A DNA stretch of 50,143 bases from Nocardia neocaledoniensis (GTDB lineage: Bacteria > Actinomycetota > Actinomycetes > Mycobacteriales > Mycobacteriaceae), in contig NZ_JARWOJ010000336.1 in the NCBI RefSeq assembly GCF_029868625.1, positions 1 through 50,143 of the forward strand, given 5' to 3'. The translations under genes were made by a program, and so were the position numbers. The stretch's first letter is position 1. Every line of letters starts with the position of its first letter. This document shows, piece after piece, positions 1 to 8,511 of this stretch. The notes below the pieces were generated by a model that saw nothing but the letters and a program-made list of their open reading frames with translations, did no database searches and had not been told where the DNA came from.

Positions 1-40
1 GGACGGTTTCCCGGGCGGCGGCAGGTTCGCACGTGGCGGG

Positions 41-421
41 TCAGGCGGCCGGCGCCGAGCTGCCCGAACCCAGGCCGGTGAAGAACTCCGCCGACGCGGT
101 GCTCGGGGCCGGGGTGGTGGCGGTCGGCTTCACCGGGTAGCTCGCGCTGCCGCTGAACGCCTCGGCGGAAGCGGTGCTGGGGGCGTCGGCGACGGTGGCC
201 GGAGCGGAGCTGCCCGAACCCAGACCGGTGAAGAACTCCGCCGACGCGGTGCTCGGGGCCGGGGTGGTGGCGGTCGGCTTCACCGGGTAGCTCGCGCTGC
301 CGCTGAAGAAATCGGCCGACGCCGTGCTGGGCGCGTCGGCAGCGGCGGCGGTGCCCGCGGCACCCAGCATCAGACCGGTCGCGACGACAACGGCTGCACC
401 GACCACACGGAACTTGCTCAC
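41..421 (-). CDS. Small secreted protein with a duplicated 50-residue repeat
   Basis: A 126-residue protein with a signal peptide (hydrophobic segment followed by an AGTAAAA-type cleavage region) and a mature part that is almost entirely repeat. Two 50-residue units follow each other, nearly identical in DNA (offset exactly 150 bases). Each unit holds two APSTASA motifs followed by F-[ST]-G, giving four copies in all, separated by Pro/Thr- and Gly/Ser-rich linkers. I chose the GTG at 421 because AGGAG lies 7 bases upstream of it; ATG at 436 and TTG at 439 are in frame but lack a ribosome site, and the AGGAG would then fall inside the gene. I do not recognise a family. The composition suggests an exported, disordered, surface-associated protein. 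Confidence 0.7.
   Translation of the reverse strand: MSKFRVVGAAVVVATGLMLGAAGTAAAADAPSTASADFFSGSASYPVKPTATTPAPSTASAEFFTGLGSGSSAPATVADAPSTASAEAFSGSASYPVKPTATTPAPSTASAEFFTGLGSGSSAPAA
44..343. repeat. Tandem 150-bp direct repeat inside the secreted protein gene
   Basis: Two adjacent 150-bp units (about 44-193 and 194-343) are nearly identical. For example, the stretch starting tgcccgaacc occurs at 61 and at 211. The differences cluster at the unit edges, which suggests a fairly recent in-frame duplication. Confidence 0.85.
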
Positions 422-457
422 AGAATTTCTCCTCATCAAAGGTGACGCATCGCGAGG

Positions 458-491
458 CGATATTCACCGGTTCTCGCGGCCCGGAATATCG
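458..491. promoter_or_regulatory. Inverted repeat upstream of the secreted repeat protein
   Basis: CGATATTC at 458-465 and GAATATCG at 484-491 are perfect 8-bp inverted arms, 37-70 bases upstream of the GTG at 421. They could be an operator or chance. The rest of the 440-794 gap shows a perfect TTGACA (685-690) followed by TTCAT-GTAG-ATGAA (696-709), but no convincing -10 element and no gene. Confidence 0.3.
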
Positions 492-794
492 AATCCCCCG
501 GCGATGAATTATTAACACACCGCAACACGACCGACAAGTCGGGCGAACAGTTGGCGATCGGCGTTCCGCGCCGATACTCGCACGCCGAACGCCTGCCGAA
601 AAGTAAACCTCGAATCCGGCAACTTCATAGCGAGGCGGCATGATCCGAGTTTCACGACATTTGAATTCCCGCCGACCCGAACCGTTGACAATTCCTTCAT
701 GTAGATGAACGAGAAATGACACGCGGGTGGCCGGAACAATTGCATTCGATCGAGTCGGCAATAGCGAATCGGTCAGACAATCGACCACCGGTGA

Positions 795-1415
795 GTGAAT
801 CACCTCATAACCGAGGCGAACGCCGCATTTGCCAATGCCGCCGTCTTTACGGCATGTTTATGCGGCATGACCGGATCACTGCCCCAGCACCGACCGCCGC
901 TCGAGCACGTCACGATGGGCCTGGGCTGGGATCCCGCCAACCCCGACGGACTCCTCGTCGGCGCGAAGAAGGACATCGATCTCAACGCCGCCGCGCTGCT
1001 GTTCGCCGGACCCGACTTCGTCGATGTCGCCTACCACGAACAGTTGACCTCCCGCGACGGCACGGTCCGCCACCTCGGCGACAGTGTCACCGGCGACGGC
1101 GACGGCGACAACGAGGCGATCGTGGTCGACCTCACCAGGATCGACCCGGCCATCACCACCATCGTCTTCCTCGTGAGCTGTTACACCGGCCAGCGTTTCG
1201 GCCAGATCGACAACGGGTTCTGCCGGGTCGTCGACAATGTCACCGGCATCGAGCTGGTCCGCTTCGACCTCGCCGACGCCGCCTCGCACACCGCGATCGT
1301 CATCGGCAAACTGCACGCCCCGCAGGGGAGCTGGGAGTTCACGCCGGTCCTGGCGCCGATCCACGCCGAGCACATCGCCGACGCCGTTCCCCTCGTAGCC
1401 GGATACCTCGGCTAG
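795..1415 (+). CDS. TerD-domain protein
   Basis: A 206-residue member of the TerD family (tellurite/stress-associated, calcium-binding proteins). The TerD signatures are present: a GLGWDPA segment, a following D-L-N-A-A-A-L-L strand, and the calcium motif GDSVTGDGDGDNE around residues 95-107, which keeps the acidic ligands. The GTG at 795 is used here. An in-frame ATG at 867 is an alternative that would remove 24 poorly conserved residues; neither has a strong ribosome site. It lies 155 bases upstream of the first Ser/Thr kinase on the same strand. No tellurite operon (terABCE) surrounds it, so a stress or signalling role is more likely than resistance as such. Confidence 0.8.
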   Translation: MNHLITEANAAFANAAVFTACLCGMTGSLPQHRPPLEHVTMGLGWDPANPDGLLVGAKKDIDLNAAALLFAGPDFVDVAYHEQLTSRDGTVRHLGDSVTGDGDGDNEAIVVDLTRIDPAITTIVFLVSCYTGQRFGQIDNGFCRVVDNVTGIELVRFDLADAASHTAIVIGKLHAPQGSWEFTPVLAPIHAEHIADAVPLVAGYLG

Positions 1416-1455
1416 CGGCTCGACCGGTTGGCGCCTGGCGTAACCGCCGGTCGGT

Positions 1456-1461
1456 TATAGT
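1456..1461 (+). promoter_or_regulatory. Candidate -10 box for the kinase array
   Basis: TATAGT lies about 110 bases upstream of the first kinase start, after the TerD stop. No good -35 sits at 16-18 bases. Downstream gaps in the array are tiny (overlaps to 21 bases), so this may serve all six genes. Confidence 0.35.
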
Positions 1462-1570
1462 CGGGCCGTCGGCCGGGTCTCCGGCTCCGGTTGCGCCCCG
1501 CGCGACCGCGCCCAGCGGCCGGCACGCGCCGGAAGGGTCCCGGCGCTGATCGGTTCGGGAAGCATGACAG

Positions 1571-3040
1571 TTGATTGTTTCTGAGGGCATGAGTTTCGCC
1601 GGGTATCGCCTCGAGCGACGCCTCGGCATGGGCGGGATGGGCACGGTCTTCCTCGCCCAGCATCCGCGCCTCCCCCGCAAGGACGCGCTGAAGATCCTGT
1701 CCGACGGCCTCACCGGCGATCCGGTGTTCCGCGAACGGTTCCTGCGCGAGGCCACGATCGCGGCCCGGCTCAATCACCCGAATCTGGTCGCGGTGCGCGA
1801 TCGCGGCCAGTACGACGGCCGGTTGTGGATCGCGATGCAGTACGTCGACGGTGTCGACCTCGCGCAGCTGATCCGGCGCGGCCCGGCCGCGCTGCCGCTG
1901 GACCGGACCGTCCGGATCGTCACCGAGGTGGCCAAGGGCCTCGACGCCCTGCATCGCAAGGGCGTGCTGCACCGGGACGTGAAACCCGCGAATATCCTTG
2001 TCGCCGAACAGGACGGCCGACCCGACCGCGTCCTGGTCACCGATTTCGGGATCGCCAGGCCCGCCGACGCCCCCACCGCGTCGACCGGCCCGGGGATCAG
2101 CGCCACCCTGACCTACGCCGCACCCGAGCAGATCAACGGCGGGGCGGTGGATCACCGCGCCGACGTCTACGCACTGGGCTGTGTGCTCCACGAACTCCTC
2201 ACCGGGTCGGTGCCGTTCCCCCGTGACAACCCCGCCGCGGTGATGTACGCCCACCTGCACGAGCCCCCGCCCACGCTCGACAAGGCCGGGCTCCCACCGG
2301 GTTTCGACACGGTGCTCGCCACCGCGCTCGCCAAGGACCCCGACGAGCGGTACCAGTCCTGCGGCGCGCTGGCCGCGGCGGTGCAAGCGGCCGCGCAGGG
2401 GACGGTGCGGTTGACGGCTGTCACCCGGCCGCCGGCGCGGCGACGTCGGCTGGTGTTCGGAGCCGCGGCCGCGGTGGTCCTGCTCGCGGCGACGGCGGCG
2501 ATCCTCGGAGTGAGCCGCACCGGGTCCGAGCACTCGCCCGCCACGATCCCGCTCGGCCCGCAGACGGGTGTGGACGCGGTGTCCTGGGGTGCGTACACCT
2601 ATGTGGTGCAGGCCTTTCCGGAGCTGCTGCCCGCTTGGCAGTTCGGGGCGGGGTATCAGGAGATGTGGGGATGCAATCCGATCGACGAGCGACTGAAGAA
2701 CGTCTCCGTCGACGTGTACGTGCCGGTCGGCCGGATCCTGTGTTTCGGCAACAGCGAGCCGGCCAAGACGATCGACGTGGTCTGCAACGCCGACCGCTCA
2801 CCGATCGCGCCGCCGCCCACCTACGATCGCGCCGAGGGCAGCGAACAGTGGACGCGATCGTCGAGCCACGGAAACCTGCACTGGGGAACCTATCTCGACC
2901 GGGTGAAGGCGCCACAGCTGACCGGCTACCTGCGGGTGTATTTCGACGATCCCGACCGTAGCTTCTGCTACCTCGTCGTCACCGGTGCGCGCAACGGCAC
3001 CGAACTGCGCGCCGCCTGGTGGCCGGAGGCGCCGCTGTGA
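1571..3040 (+). CDS. Transmembrane Ser/Thr protein kinase K1
   Basis: A 489-residue PknB-type receptor kinase. The cytoplasmic kinase domain spans about residues 10-275, with a glycine loop at 19-26, ATP-anchoring Lys41, the HRD loop with Asp136 and Asn141, DFG from Asp158, and APE at 184-186, so it should be active. A single membrane helix (about 293-314) follows a run of arginines. The outer domain (315-489) has no PASTA repeats. It carries conserved cysteines and ends W-W-P-E-A-P-L, as in the three paralogues nearby. The TTG at 1571 (GGAAG upstream) gives an N-terminus matching K3; ATG at 1589 is an alternative. It overlaps the next gene by four bases. K1 is closer to K3 than to K2 or K4. 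Confidence 0.92.
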   Translation: MIVSEGMSFAGYRLERRLGMGGMGTVFLAQHPRLPRKDALKILSDGLTGDPVFRERFLREATIAARLNHPNLVAVRDRGQYDGRLWIAMQYVDGVDLAQLIRRGPAALPLDRTVRIVTEVAKGLDALHRKGVLHRDVKPANILVAEQDGRPDRVLVTDFGIARPADAPTASTGPGISATLTYAAPEQINGGAVDHRADVYALGCVLHELLTGSVPFPRDNPAAVMYAHLHEPPPTLDKAGLPPGFDTVLATALAKDPDERYQSCGALAAAVQAAAQGTVRLTAVTRPPARRRRLVFGAAAAVVLLAATAAILGVSRTGSEHSPATIPLGPQTGVDAVSWGAYTYVVQAFPELLPAWQFGAGYQEMWGCNPIDERLKNVSVDVYVPVGRILCFGNSEPAKTIDVVCNADRSPIAPPPTYDRAEGSEQWTRSSSHGNLHWGTYLDRVKAPQLTGYLRVYFDDPDRSFCYLVVTGARNGTELRAAWWPEAPL

Positions 3041-4236
3041 AACTCGCACGTATGTCACTCGCCCTGGGTGTGGTCCTCACCGCACTCACCGGCTGCGCGG
3101 TGACCGGTGATCCGATGCCGGTGCCCGACCCGGCGACCCTCGATGTGGGCCCGTACAACCGGTATCCACTGGCCGCACCCGCACGCGGCAACGAGAACTA
3201 CGGCCGGGTGATCGAGTCGGTGCGGATCGGCGAGCTCGTCGCGAACCCCGCCCGGGTCGATCCCGCGCTGAACGTCCCCCGCACCCGATCGGGCTCGGAC
3301 CCGCTGCCGACTCCCGCGAAAGCGGTGACGCTGCTGGCGGATCCGGCCCGTGAGGTGCTGGAACGGCACGGCATGATCGCCGGTTTCACCGTGGGGGCCA
3401 GCGATACGCGCCAGTTCGCGATCGGCAGTGGCCGGATCGTCCAGATCACCCTGCTGCGTTTCCCCGACGCGGATGCCGCGCGCCAGGCGGCGACCGAGAT
3501 CGACTCCGCCGACGCGGCGGTGAGCCCCGACAACGTCGCGGTTCCGATTCCGGACCACCCGACGGCGCGGGCACACTGGCGTCCGACGGTACCCACGCTG
3601 GCGGCGACGATGGCCGTCGACTCCTTCGTCGTCACCGTGCTCGCCGGGCACACCACACCCGATCTCGGCGTTCTGACGACGCTGGCGAGCAAGGCCTTCA
3701 CCGAGCAGCAGCCGTTGCTGCGCGATGTCGAGCTCACCCCGGCCGCGGCTCTCGCGGACCTGCCGCTCGACCGCGACGGCATGCTGGCCCGCATGGTGCC
3801 GGAGGCGCCGGGGCGCTGGCCGTATCCGGTGGTGGTCACCTCGGAACTCGCGGAAACCGCGGGCTGGGACAGCCTGGTACAGCCACACGGCATCGTCCTC
3901 GGTCCGCGCGCAGGCCACTTCGCCAGCCCCTCCCCCGAGGTCCCCGAATTGACCGGCCTCAACCGGTTCGACCGGCTGCTGCGCTTCGCCGACGCGGCGA
4001 CGGCGGCCAGATTCTTCTCGGGCCTGCAGCAGGACGATCCGAGGTCCTCGGTGCCGCCACCGGCGGGCATGGTCGACATCAACTGCGCGGAACGAGGCAC
4101 CGGCAGCGCACCGATGACCCGGTTCAGCTGCCGCCTCCGGTACGGCCGCTACGTCGCGGTGGTCTTCAGCCGCGACTACCAGGACGTGCACCATCGAGCG
4201 GCGGCGCAGTACGCGCTGCTGGTGAACAGCGAGTAG
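3037..4236 (+). CDS. Lipoprotein L1, paired with the kinases (DUF7373-like)
   Basis: A 399-residue lipoprotein with a short basic signal, hydrophobic core and lipobox L-T-G-C (Cys20). The start is GTG at 3037, overlapping the kinase stop (GTGA), with GGAGG 7 bases upstream. The mature part is soluble, begins with a conserved A-T-L-D-V-G segment and is a clear paralogue of the protein at 7285. It probably belongs to the DUF7373 lipoprotein family of mycolic-acid bacteria, though I name that from memory. Translational coupling to kinase genes on both sides suggests it works with their outer domains, as partner, ligand carrier or substrate-binding factor. That is inference from position. Confidence 0.8.
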   Translation: MKLARMSLALGVVLTALTGCAVTGDPMPVPDPATLDVGPYNRYPLAAPARGNENYGRVIESVRIGELVANPARVDPALNVPRTRSGSDPLPTPAKAVTLLADPAREVLERHGMIAGFTVGASDTRQFAIGSGRIVQITLLRFPDADAARQAATEIDSADAAVSPDNVAVPIPDHPTARAHWRPTVPTLAATMAVDSFVVTVLAGHTTPDLGVLTTLASKAFTEQQPLLRDVELTPAAALADLPLDRDGMLARMVPEAPGRWPYPVVVTSELAETAGWDSLVQPHGIVLGPRAGHFASPSPEVPELTGLNRFDRLLRFADAATAARFFSGLQQDDPRSSVPPPAGMVDINCAERGTGSAPMTRFSCRLRYGRYVAVVFSRDYQDVHHRAAAQYALLVNSE

Positions 4237-5798
4237 TGCCGATGCCCGGAACATATTCCTCAGGAGCCTTTTTCGCCGGATACCGGATCGAGCGCGTGCT
4301 CGGCGCGGGCGGTATGGGCACGGTGTACGTGGCCGCCCATCCGCGACTGCCCCGCCGCGACGCGCTCAAGGTACTCCCCGAGAACGCCGGTGCCGGTACG
4401 GAATTCCACGCGCGATTCCTGCGCGAGGCCGAACTGAGCGCCCGGCTGGACCATCCGAACATCGTCTCGGTGTACGACCGCGGCGTCGAGGACGGCCAGC
4501 TGTGGATCGCCATGGAGTTCGTCGACGGGACCGATGTGGCCGCGCTGCTGCGGCGCGAGTCGGCACTGCCGCCGGAACGCGCCGTGCACATCGTCACCGA
4601 GGCCGCCCGAGGGCTGGACGAGGCGCACCGCAACGGTCTGCTGCACCGCGACGTGAAACCGGCCAACATCCTGCTCGAACCCGTCGACGACGCGCCGGAG
4701 CGGGTACTCGTCGCGGATTTCGGCATCGCCAGGGCGGCCGGTGACGGCACCGCGCTCACCGCGGTCGGGACGGTCGTGGCGACCCTGGCCTACGCCGCGC
4801 CGGAACTGCTGACCGAGCAGCGCGTGGATCACCGGGCCGATGTCTACGCCCTCGGCTGCACCCTGTTCGAACTGCTCACCGGCACGAAACCGTTCCCGCG
4901 CGATTCGGTGGTCGCGGTGATGCAGGCGCACCTGATGGCGCCGCCGCCGCGCGCCACCACGATCCGGCCGGAACTGCCGCCCGCGATCGATGCTGTCATG
5001 GCGCGCGCCATGGCGAAGAATCCGGAGGAACGCTTTTCCTCCTGCGGCGCCTTGGCGGCGGCGACGGCGGCGGCCTTCGGCGTCGCGGTCGAGCAGACCG
5101 TCGTGGCGTCCCCGCCACCGCTGCCGCGCCCCGCGGCGGTCCCGGTGGAGTCGCCGTCCGCGCCCACCGCGGTGGACCGGCCACCGCGGCAACGGAATCG
5201 AGGGCCGCGGTACGCCGCGATCGCGGCCGCGGTCGTCACCCTCGTTGCGGCGGCGACTGTCGCGGTGGTGCTCACCCGCGACAGCGGCGAACCGGCGGCG
5301 AGCCCCGCCGCGCCGACCACCGCAACCGGAGTGACCTGGGGCCGTTACTCTTTCATCGTCGACGCGCTGCCCCAGCTGCTGCCCGCCACACCGACCCGAA
5401 CCGGGCATCAGGGCATCCGCTGCGCCGCGATCACCAGGGGCGAGGACGGCATCAGCAAGCAGGCCGACCTCGATGTGCTGCCCGATCCCATCGCCCGCAT
5501 CTCGTGCACCGGCGACGAAAACCCCGTTCGCGATGTCTACGTGGAGTGTTCGACGAACCGCAGCCCCTACACTCTGGTCGACGAGCCGGGGGTCGTGATC
5601 CTCGGCGACCACACCTGGAGTCGGGCGTCCGGACGCGGCCGGATCACCTGGTCCACCCTGGCACTCGCCAGCGGCGACATGGGCACGATCGGACTCTCCT
5701 TCGACGAGCCGAGACGCAACTTCTGCATGGTCGTCGTCGGCGGCGGCAAGACGGGCCAGGACCTCTACGACCGGTGGTGGCCGAATGCGCCGTTCTGA
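4236..5798 (+). CDS. Transmembrane Ser/Thr protein kinase K2
   Basis: A 520-residue receptor kinase with an intact glycine loop (GAGGMGTV), the HRDVKPAN catalytic loop, DFGIA and APE. A long Pro/Ala-rich juxtamembrane stretch precedes one membrane helix (about residues 330-352). The outer domain has the same four-cysteine pattern as its neighbours and ends D-R-W-W-P-N-A-P-F. The GTG at 4236 shares one base with the lipoprotein stop (TAGTG); ATG at 4242 is an equally possible start. In the kinase domain it resembles K4 most (YRIERVLG, GTVYVAAHPRLPRRDALKVL), which supports duplication of a three-gene block. Confidence 0.9.
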   Translation: MPMPGTYSSGAFFAGYRIERVLGAGGMGTVYVAAHPRLPRRDALKVLPENAGAGTEFHARFLREAELSARLDHPNIVSVYDRGVEDGQLWIAMEFVDGTDVAALLRRESALPPERAVHIVTEAARGLDEAHRNGLLHRDVKPANILLEPVDDAPERVLVADFGIARAAGDGTALTAVGTVVATLAYAAPELLTEQRVDHRADVYALGCTLFELLTGTKPFPRDSVVAVMQAHLMAPPPRATTIRPELPPAIDAVMARAMAKNPEERFSSCGALAAATAAAFGVAVEQTVVASPPPLPRPAAVPVESPSAPTAVDRPPRQRNRGPRYAAIAAAVVTLVAAATVAVVLTRDSGEPAASPAAPTTATGVTWGRYSFIVDALPQLLPATPTRTGHQGIRCAAITRGEDGISKQADLDVLPDPIARISCTGDENPVRDVYVECSTNRSPYTLVDEPGVVILGDHTWSRASGRGRITWSTLALASGDMGTIGLSFDEPRRNFCMVVVGGGKTGQDLYDRWWPNAPF

Positions 5799-5819
5799 TC
5801 GTGGGGCAACAGGAGGGCG

Positions 5820-7280
5820 GTGCCGGTGACGGTCTCGGACGGTACGGAATTCGCCGGATACCGGATCGAGCGGCGGCTCGGCGCGGGCGGGATGGGTGAG
5901 GTCTTCCTGGCCCGCCATCCCCGGCTGCCCCGCAACGACGCGTTGAAGATCCTGTCCGACCGGCACGCGGGCGACGCCGAGTTCCGCGCGCGGTTCCTGC
6001 GCGAGGCCGAAGTGGCGGTGCGGCTGCAGCATCCGAATGTGGTGGCGGTGCGCGACCGCGGCGAGCACGAGGATCAGCTGTGGATCGCCATGCAGTTCGT
6101 CGACGGCGGCGACGTCGCGGAGCTGATCCGGCGCGAGGGCGCCCTTCCGGTCGAGCGGGCGCTGCGGATTCTGTCCGAAGCCGCCGACGGCCTCGACGAG
6201 ATCCACCGGGTCGGCCTGCAACATCGTGACGTCAAGCCCGCGAACCTGCTGCTCACCACCGAACCGGGCGAGCCGGACCGGGTGCTGGTCACCGACTTCG
6301 GGATCGCGCGGGTGGCCGATGGCGACGGAACACTGTCCGGGGACGTGGGTTTCACCGCGACGCTGGCCTACGCCGCGCCCGAACTGATCAGCGGCGATCC
6401 CGTCGATCACCGGGCCGATGTGTATTCGCTGGGGTGCACGCTGTACCAGCTGCTCACCGGCGAGGTTCCGTTTCCGCGCAGCAGTCCGGCGGCGGTCATG
6501 TACGCGCACCTGTCCGAGCCGCCACCGCGCCCCTCGGCGGCGAACAGCCGAGTGCCCGCCGCGTTGGACGCGGTGATCGCCACGGCGATGGCCAAGGACC
6601 CGGCGCAGCGCTATCAGAGCTGCGGCGCTCTGGCCGCCGCGGCACGTGCCGCGTGCGCACCCGTCGCGCGTCCGCCTCGTCGGTCCTGGTGGCTCGCCGG
6701 TGCGGCTGCCGTGACGACAGTCGTTGTGGCGGTGGTCGTTTCGCTGATGGTCGGCTCAGACGGCGACGACGCCGCGGCCACGATCGCCGAGCCCACCGGC
6801 GTCGCCACGAATTCCGCGGCCTGGGGTGCGGCGGCCATGGCGGCCGAGGCGCTCCCGCGCCTGCTGCCCGTCGCGCCGGCGGCCGTCGGCTACCAGGACA
6901 TGCACGACTGCGTGCACGTCGACGGCAACGGCGACCTCCTGCCCATCGAGCAGCGGGCCGAGGTCGGCGGAGTGTCCTGTCTCGGTGACCGCGACCCCGC
7001 CGAGCTGGTGTCGGTGATCTGCCGAGCCGACCGCGCCGAGATCGCCGGCTACACCTCCGAGATCGTCATCGAAGGCGAGCAGCGGTGGACCCGCGGTGCG
7101 GACACCGGCAAGGTGCGCTGGGGCACCATCACGACCACCGACGGCTTCAAGATGGGCCGTCTCGACGCGATCTTCGACGGCCCCGACCGGAACTTCTGCC
7201 GTCTCCGGGTCTCCGGCGGCGACTCGGGATCGGCGCTGTTGGAACGCTGGTGGCCGGACGCGCCACTGGGGCAGAGGTAG
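5820..7280 (+). CDS. Transmembrane Ser/Thr protein kinase K3
   Basis: A 486-residue receptor kinase with a glycine loop at about 21-28, Lys43, an HRDVKPAN loop, DFGIA and APE, all intact. One membrane helix (about 293-314) precedes the outer domain with conserved cysteines, ending E-R-W-W-P-D-A-P-L. The GTG at 5820 has AGGAGGG just upstream. It is 21 bases from K2, the widest gap between the first three genes. It pairs best with K1 (shared DALKILSD, VRDRG and AVMYAHL segments). The next gene, a lipoprotein, starts 4 bases after its stop. Confidence 0.92.
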   Translation: MPVTVSDGTEFAGYRIERRLGAGGMGEVFLARHPRLPRNDALKILSDRHAGDAEFRARFLREAEVAVRLQHPNVVAVRDRGEHEDQLWIAMQFVDGGDVAELIRREGALPVERALRILSEAADGLDEIHRVGLQHRDVKPANLLLTTEPGEPDRVLVTDFGIARVADGDGTLSGDVGFTATLAYAAPELISGDPVDHRADVYSLGCTLYQLLTGEVPFPRSSPAAVMYAHLSEPPPRPSAANSRVPAALDAVIATAMAKDPAQRYQSCGALAAAARAACAPVARPPRRSWWLAGAAAVTTVVVAVVVSLMVGSDGDDAAATIAEPTGVATNSAAWGAAAMAAEALPRLLPVAPAAVGYQDMHDCVHVDGNGDLLPIEQRAEVGGVSCLGDRDPAELVSVICRADRAEIAGYTSEIVIEGEQRWTRGADTGKVRWGTITTTDGFKMGRLDAIFDGPDRNFCRLRVSGGDSGSALLERWWPDAPLGQR

Positions 7281-7284
7281 GACG

Positions 7285-8511
7285 ATGGTGTCGCAGCGAT
7301 TTCGGACAGTGCTCGCCGTTGCCGCGGCGCTGACGGTGCTCGGCGGGTGTGTGCGCCACGGCGAGCCGTCGCCGCAGCAGGTCCACCTGGCGACCCTGGA
7401 CGTCGGGTCGCACGGTACCGACCCGATGGCGGCGCCGACGACCAGCAACGACAAGTACGGCCGCGTGCTGGAGTCGGTGCGCATGGGCGAAGTGATGCTC
7501 GACCCCGTCGAGGTCGATCCGACGCTGACCTACGGCGTCCAGGAACGGACCGCGCCGCTGCCGACACCGTTGACCGCGGCGGGCCTGCTCGCCGAGCGGG
7601 TTCGTGAGGCGCTCGAATCGCACAGCATGCTGGCCGGATTCGCGGTCAGCGGCAGCGATCGCAACCTGTTCGGCAAGCGGCCGGAGGTCGGCGCCTCGCG
7701 GCTGCTGACCGTGCTGCTGCTGCGTTTTCCCGATGATCAGTCGGCCCGGTTGGCCGCCAGGCAGATGAACGCGACCGATGCCGCGATCAGCCCGGACAAC
7801 GTCGACGTGCGCGTCGAGGGGTACCCCGGCGCGTTCGCGCACTGGCGGCCAAGCGTGCCGACCATGGCGGCCACCTATGCCCACGGCTCGTTCGTCATCA
7901 GCGCGCTGGCCGGGCACACCAGTCCCGATCAGCAGGTGCTGACCGACATGGTGCGCAAGGTGTTCGACGCGCAGATCCCCCGGCTCGCCGATTTCCGCGG
8001 AACCCCACCCGAGGATTTCGACACCCTGCCGCTGGACCGCGACGGCATGCAGGCGCGGCTGCTGCCCTTCGGGCCGGGGCGATGGACCTATCCGACAGTG
8101 GTCACCTCGGACGTCGACACCAACGCGGGCTGGTCGGCCGCGCTGTCGGTCTACGGTGTGGTCCTCGGACCACGGGCGACCCGGCTGATGAAGCACTACG
8201 GATTCAAGGACCCGATCGAGATCGTCGCCATGAACGACTTCGACGTGCTCGAGCGGTTTCCGGACGCGGTCAGCGCACGGAAGGTGTTCGAGGTGGAGCG
8301 GCAGGCGGTGAACCCCGCCGAGCTCCTCGAGAACCCCGCCGGGGTCCCGGATGTGTACTGCACGAAGCTCCGTTCGTCCCCCGCGTCCCCCCATCAGGCG
8401 GCCTGCCACGTGCTCTACGGCAGGTACACCGCCACGCTCACCGGTTGGAGTCCGGCGAACGCACAGCAGCGCACCGCCGCCCAATATGCCTTGCTGGTGC
8501 GCAGTGGGTAG
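7285..8511 (+). CDS. Lipoprotein L2, paralogue of L1
   Basis: A 408-residue lipoprotein with lipobox L-G-G-C (Cys22). The ATG at 7285 follows a GAGG-type site. It aligns with L1 from end to end: A-T-L-D-V-G near the start of the mature protein, then segments such as YGRV-ESVR, DAAISPDNV, AHWRPSVPT and PLDRDGM. It sits in the same place relative to K3 and K4 as L1 does to K1 and K2. The likely role is the same: an envelope partner of the adjacent kinases. No catalytic motif is visible. Confidence 0.8.
   Translation: MVSQRFRTVLAVAAALTVLGGCVRHGEPSPQQVHLATLDVGSHGTDPMAAPTTSNDKYGRVLESVRMGEVMLDPVEVDPTLTYGVQERTAPLPTPLTAAGLLAERVREALESHSMLAGFAVSGSDRNLFGKRPEVGASRLLTVLLLRFPDDQSARLAARQMNATDAAISPDNVDVRVEGYPGAFAHWRPSVPTMAATYAHGSFVISALAGHTSPDQQVLTDMVRKVFDAQIPRLADFRGTPPEDFDTLPLDRDGMQARLLPFGPGRWTYPTVVTSDVDTNAGWSAALSVYGVVLGPRATRLMKHYGFKDPIEIVAMNDFDVLERFPDAVSARKVFEVERQAVNPAELLENPAGVPDVYCTKLRSSPASPHQAACHVLYGRYTATLTGWSPANAQQRTAAQYALLVRSG

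Noticed and set aside
795..1415. A tellurite-resistance operon
   Set aside because: Only isolated TerD-domain genes are present; no terA, terB, terC or terE neighbours.
716..1549. A 277-residue frame overlapping the TerD gene
   Set aside because: Arg-rich shifted frame; the TerD frame explains the region.
4260..6509. A 749-residue open frame on the minus strand opposite the kinase genes
   Set aside because: It lies antisense to two clear kinase genes and is rich in Arg, Gly and Ala with no recognisable motif; long antisense frames are expected at this GC content.
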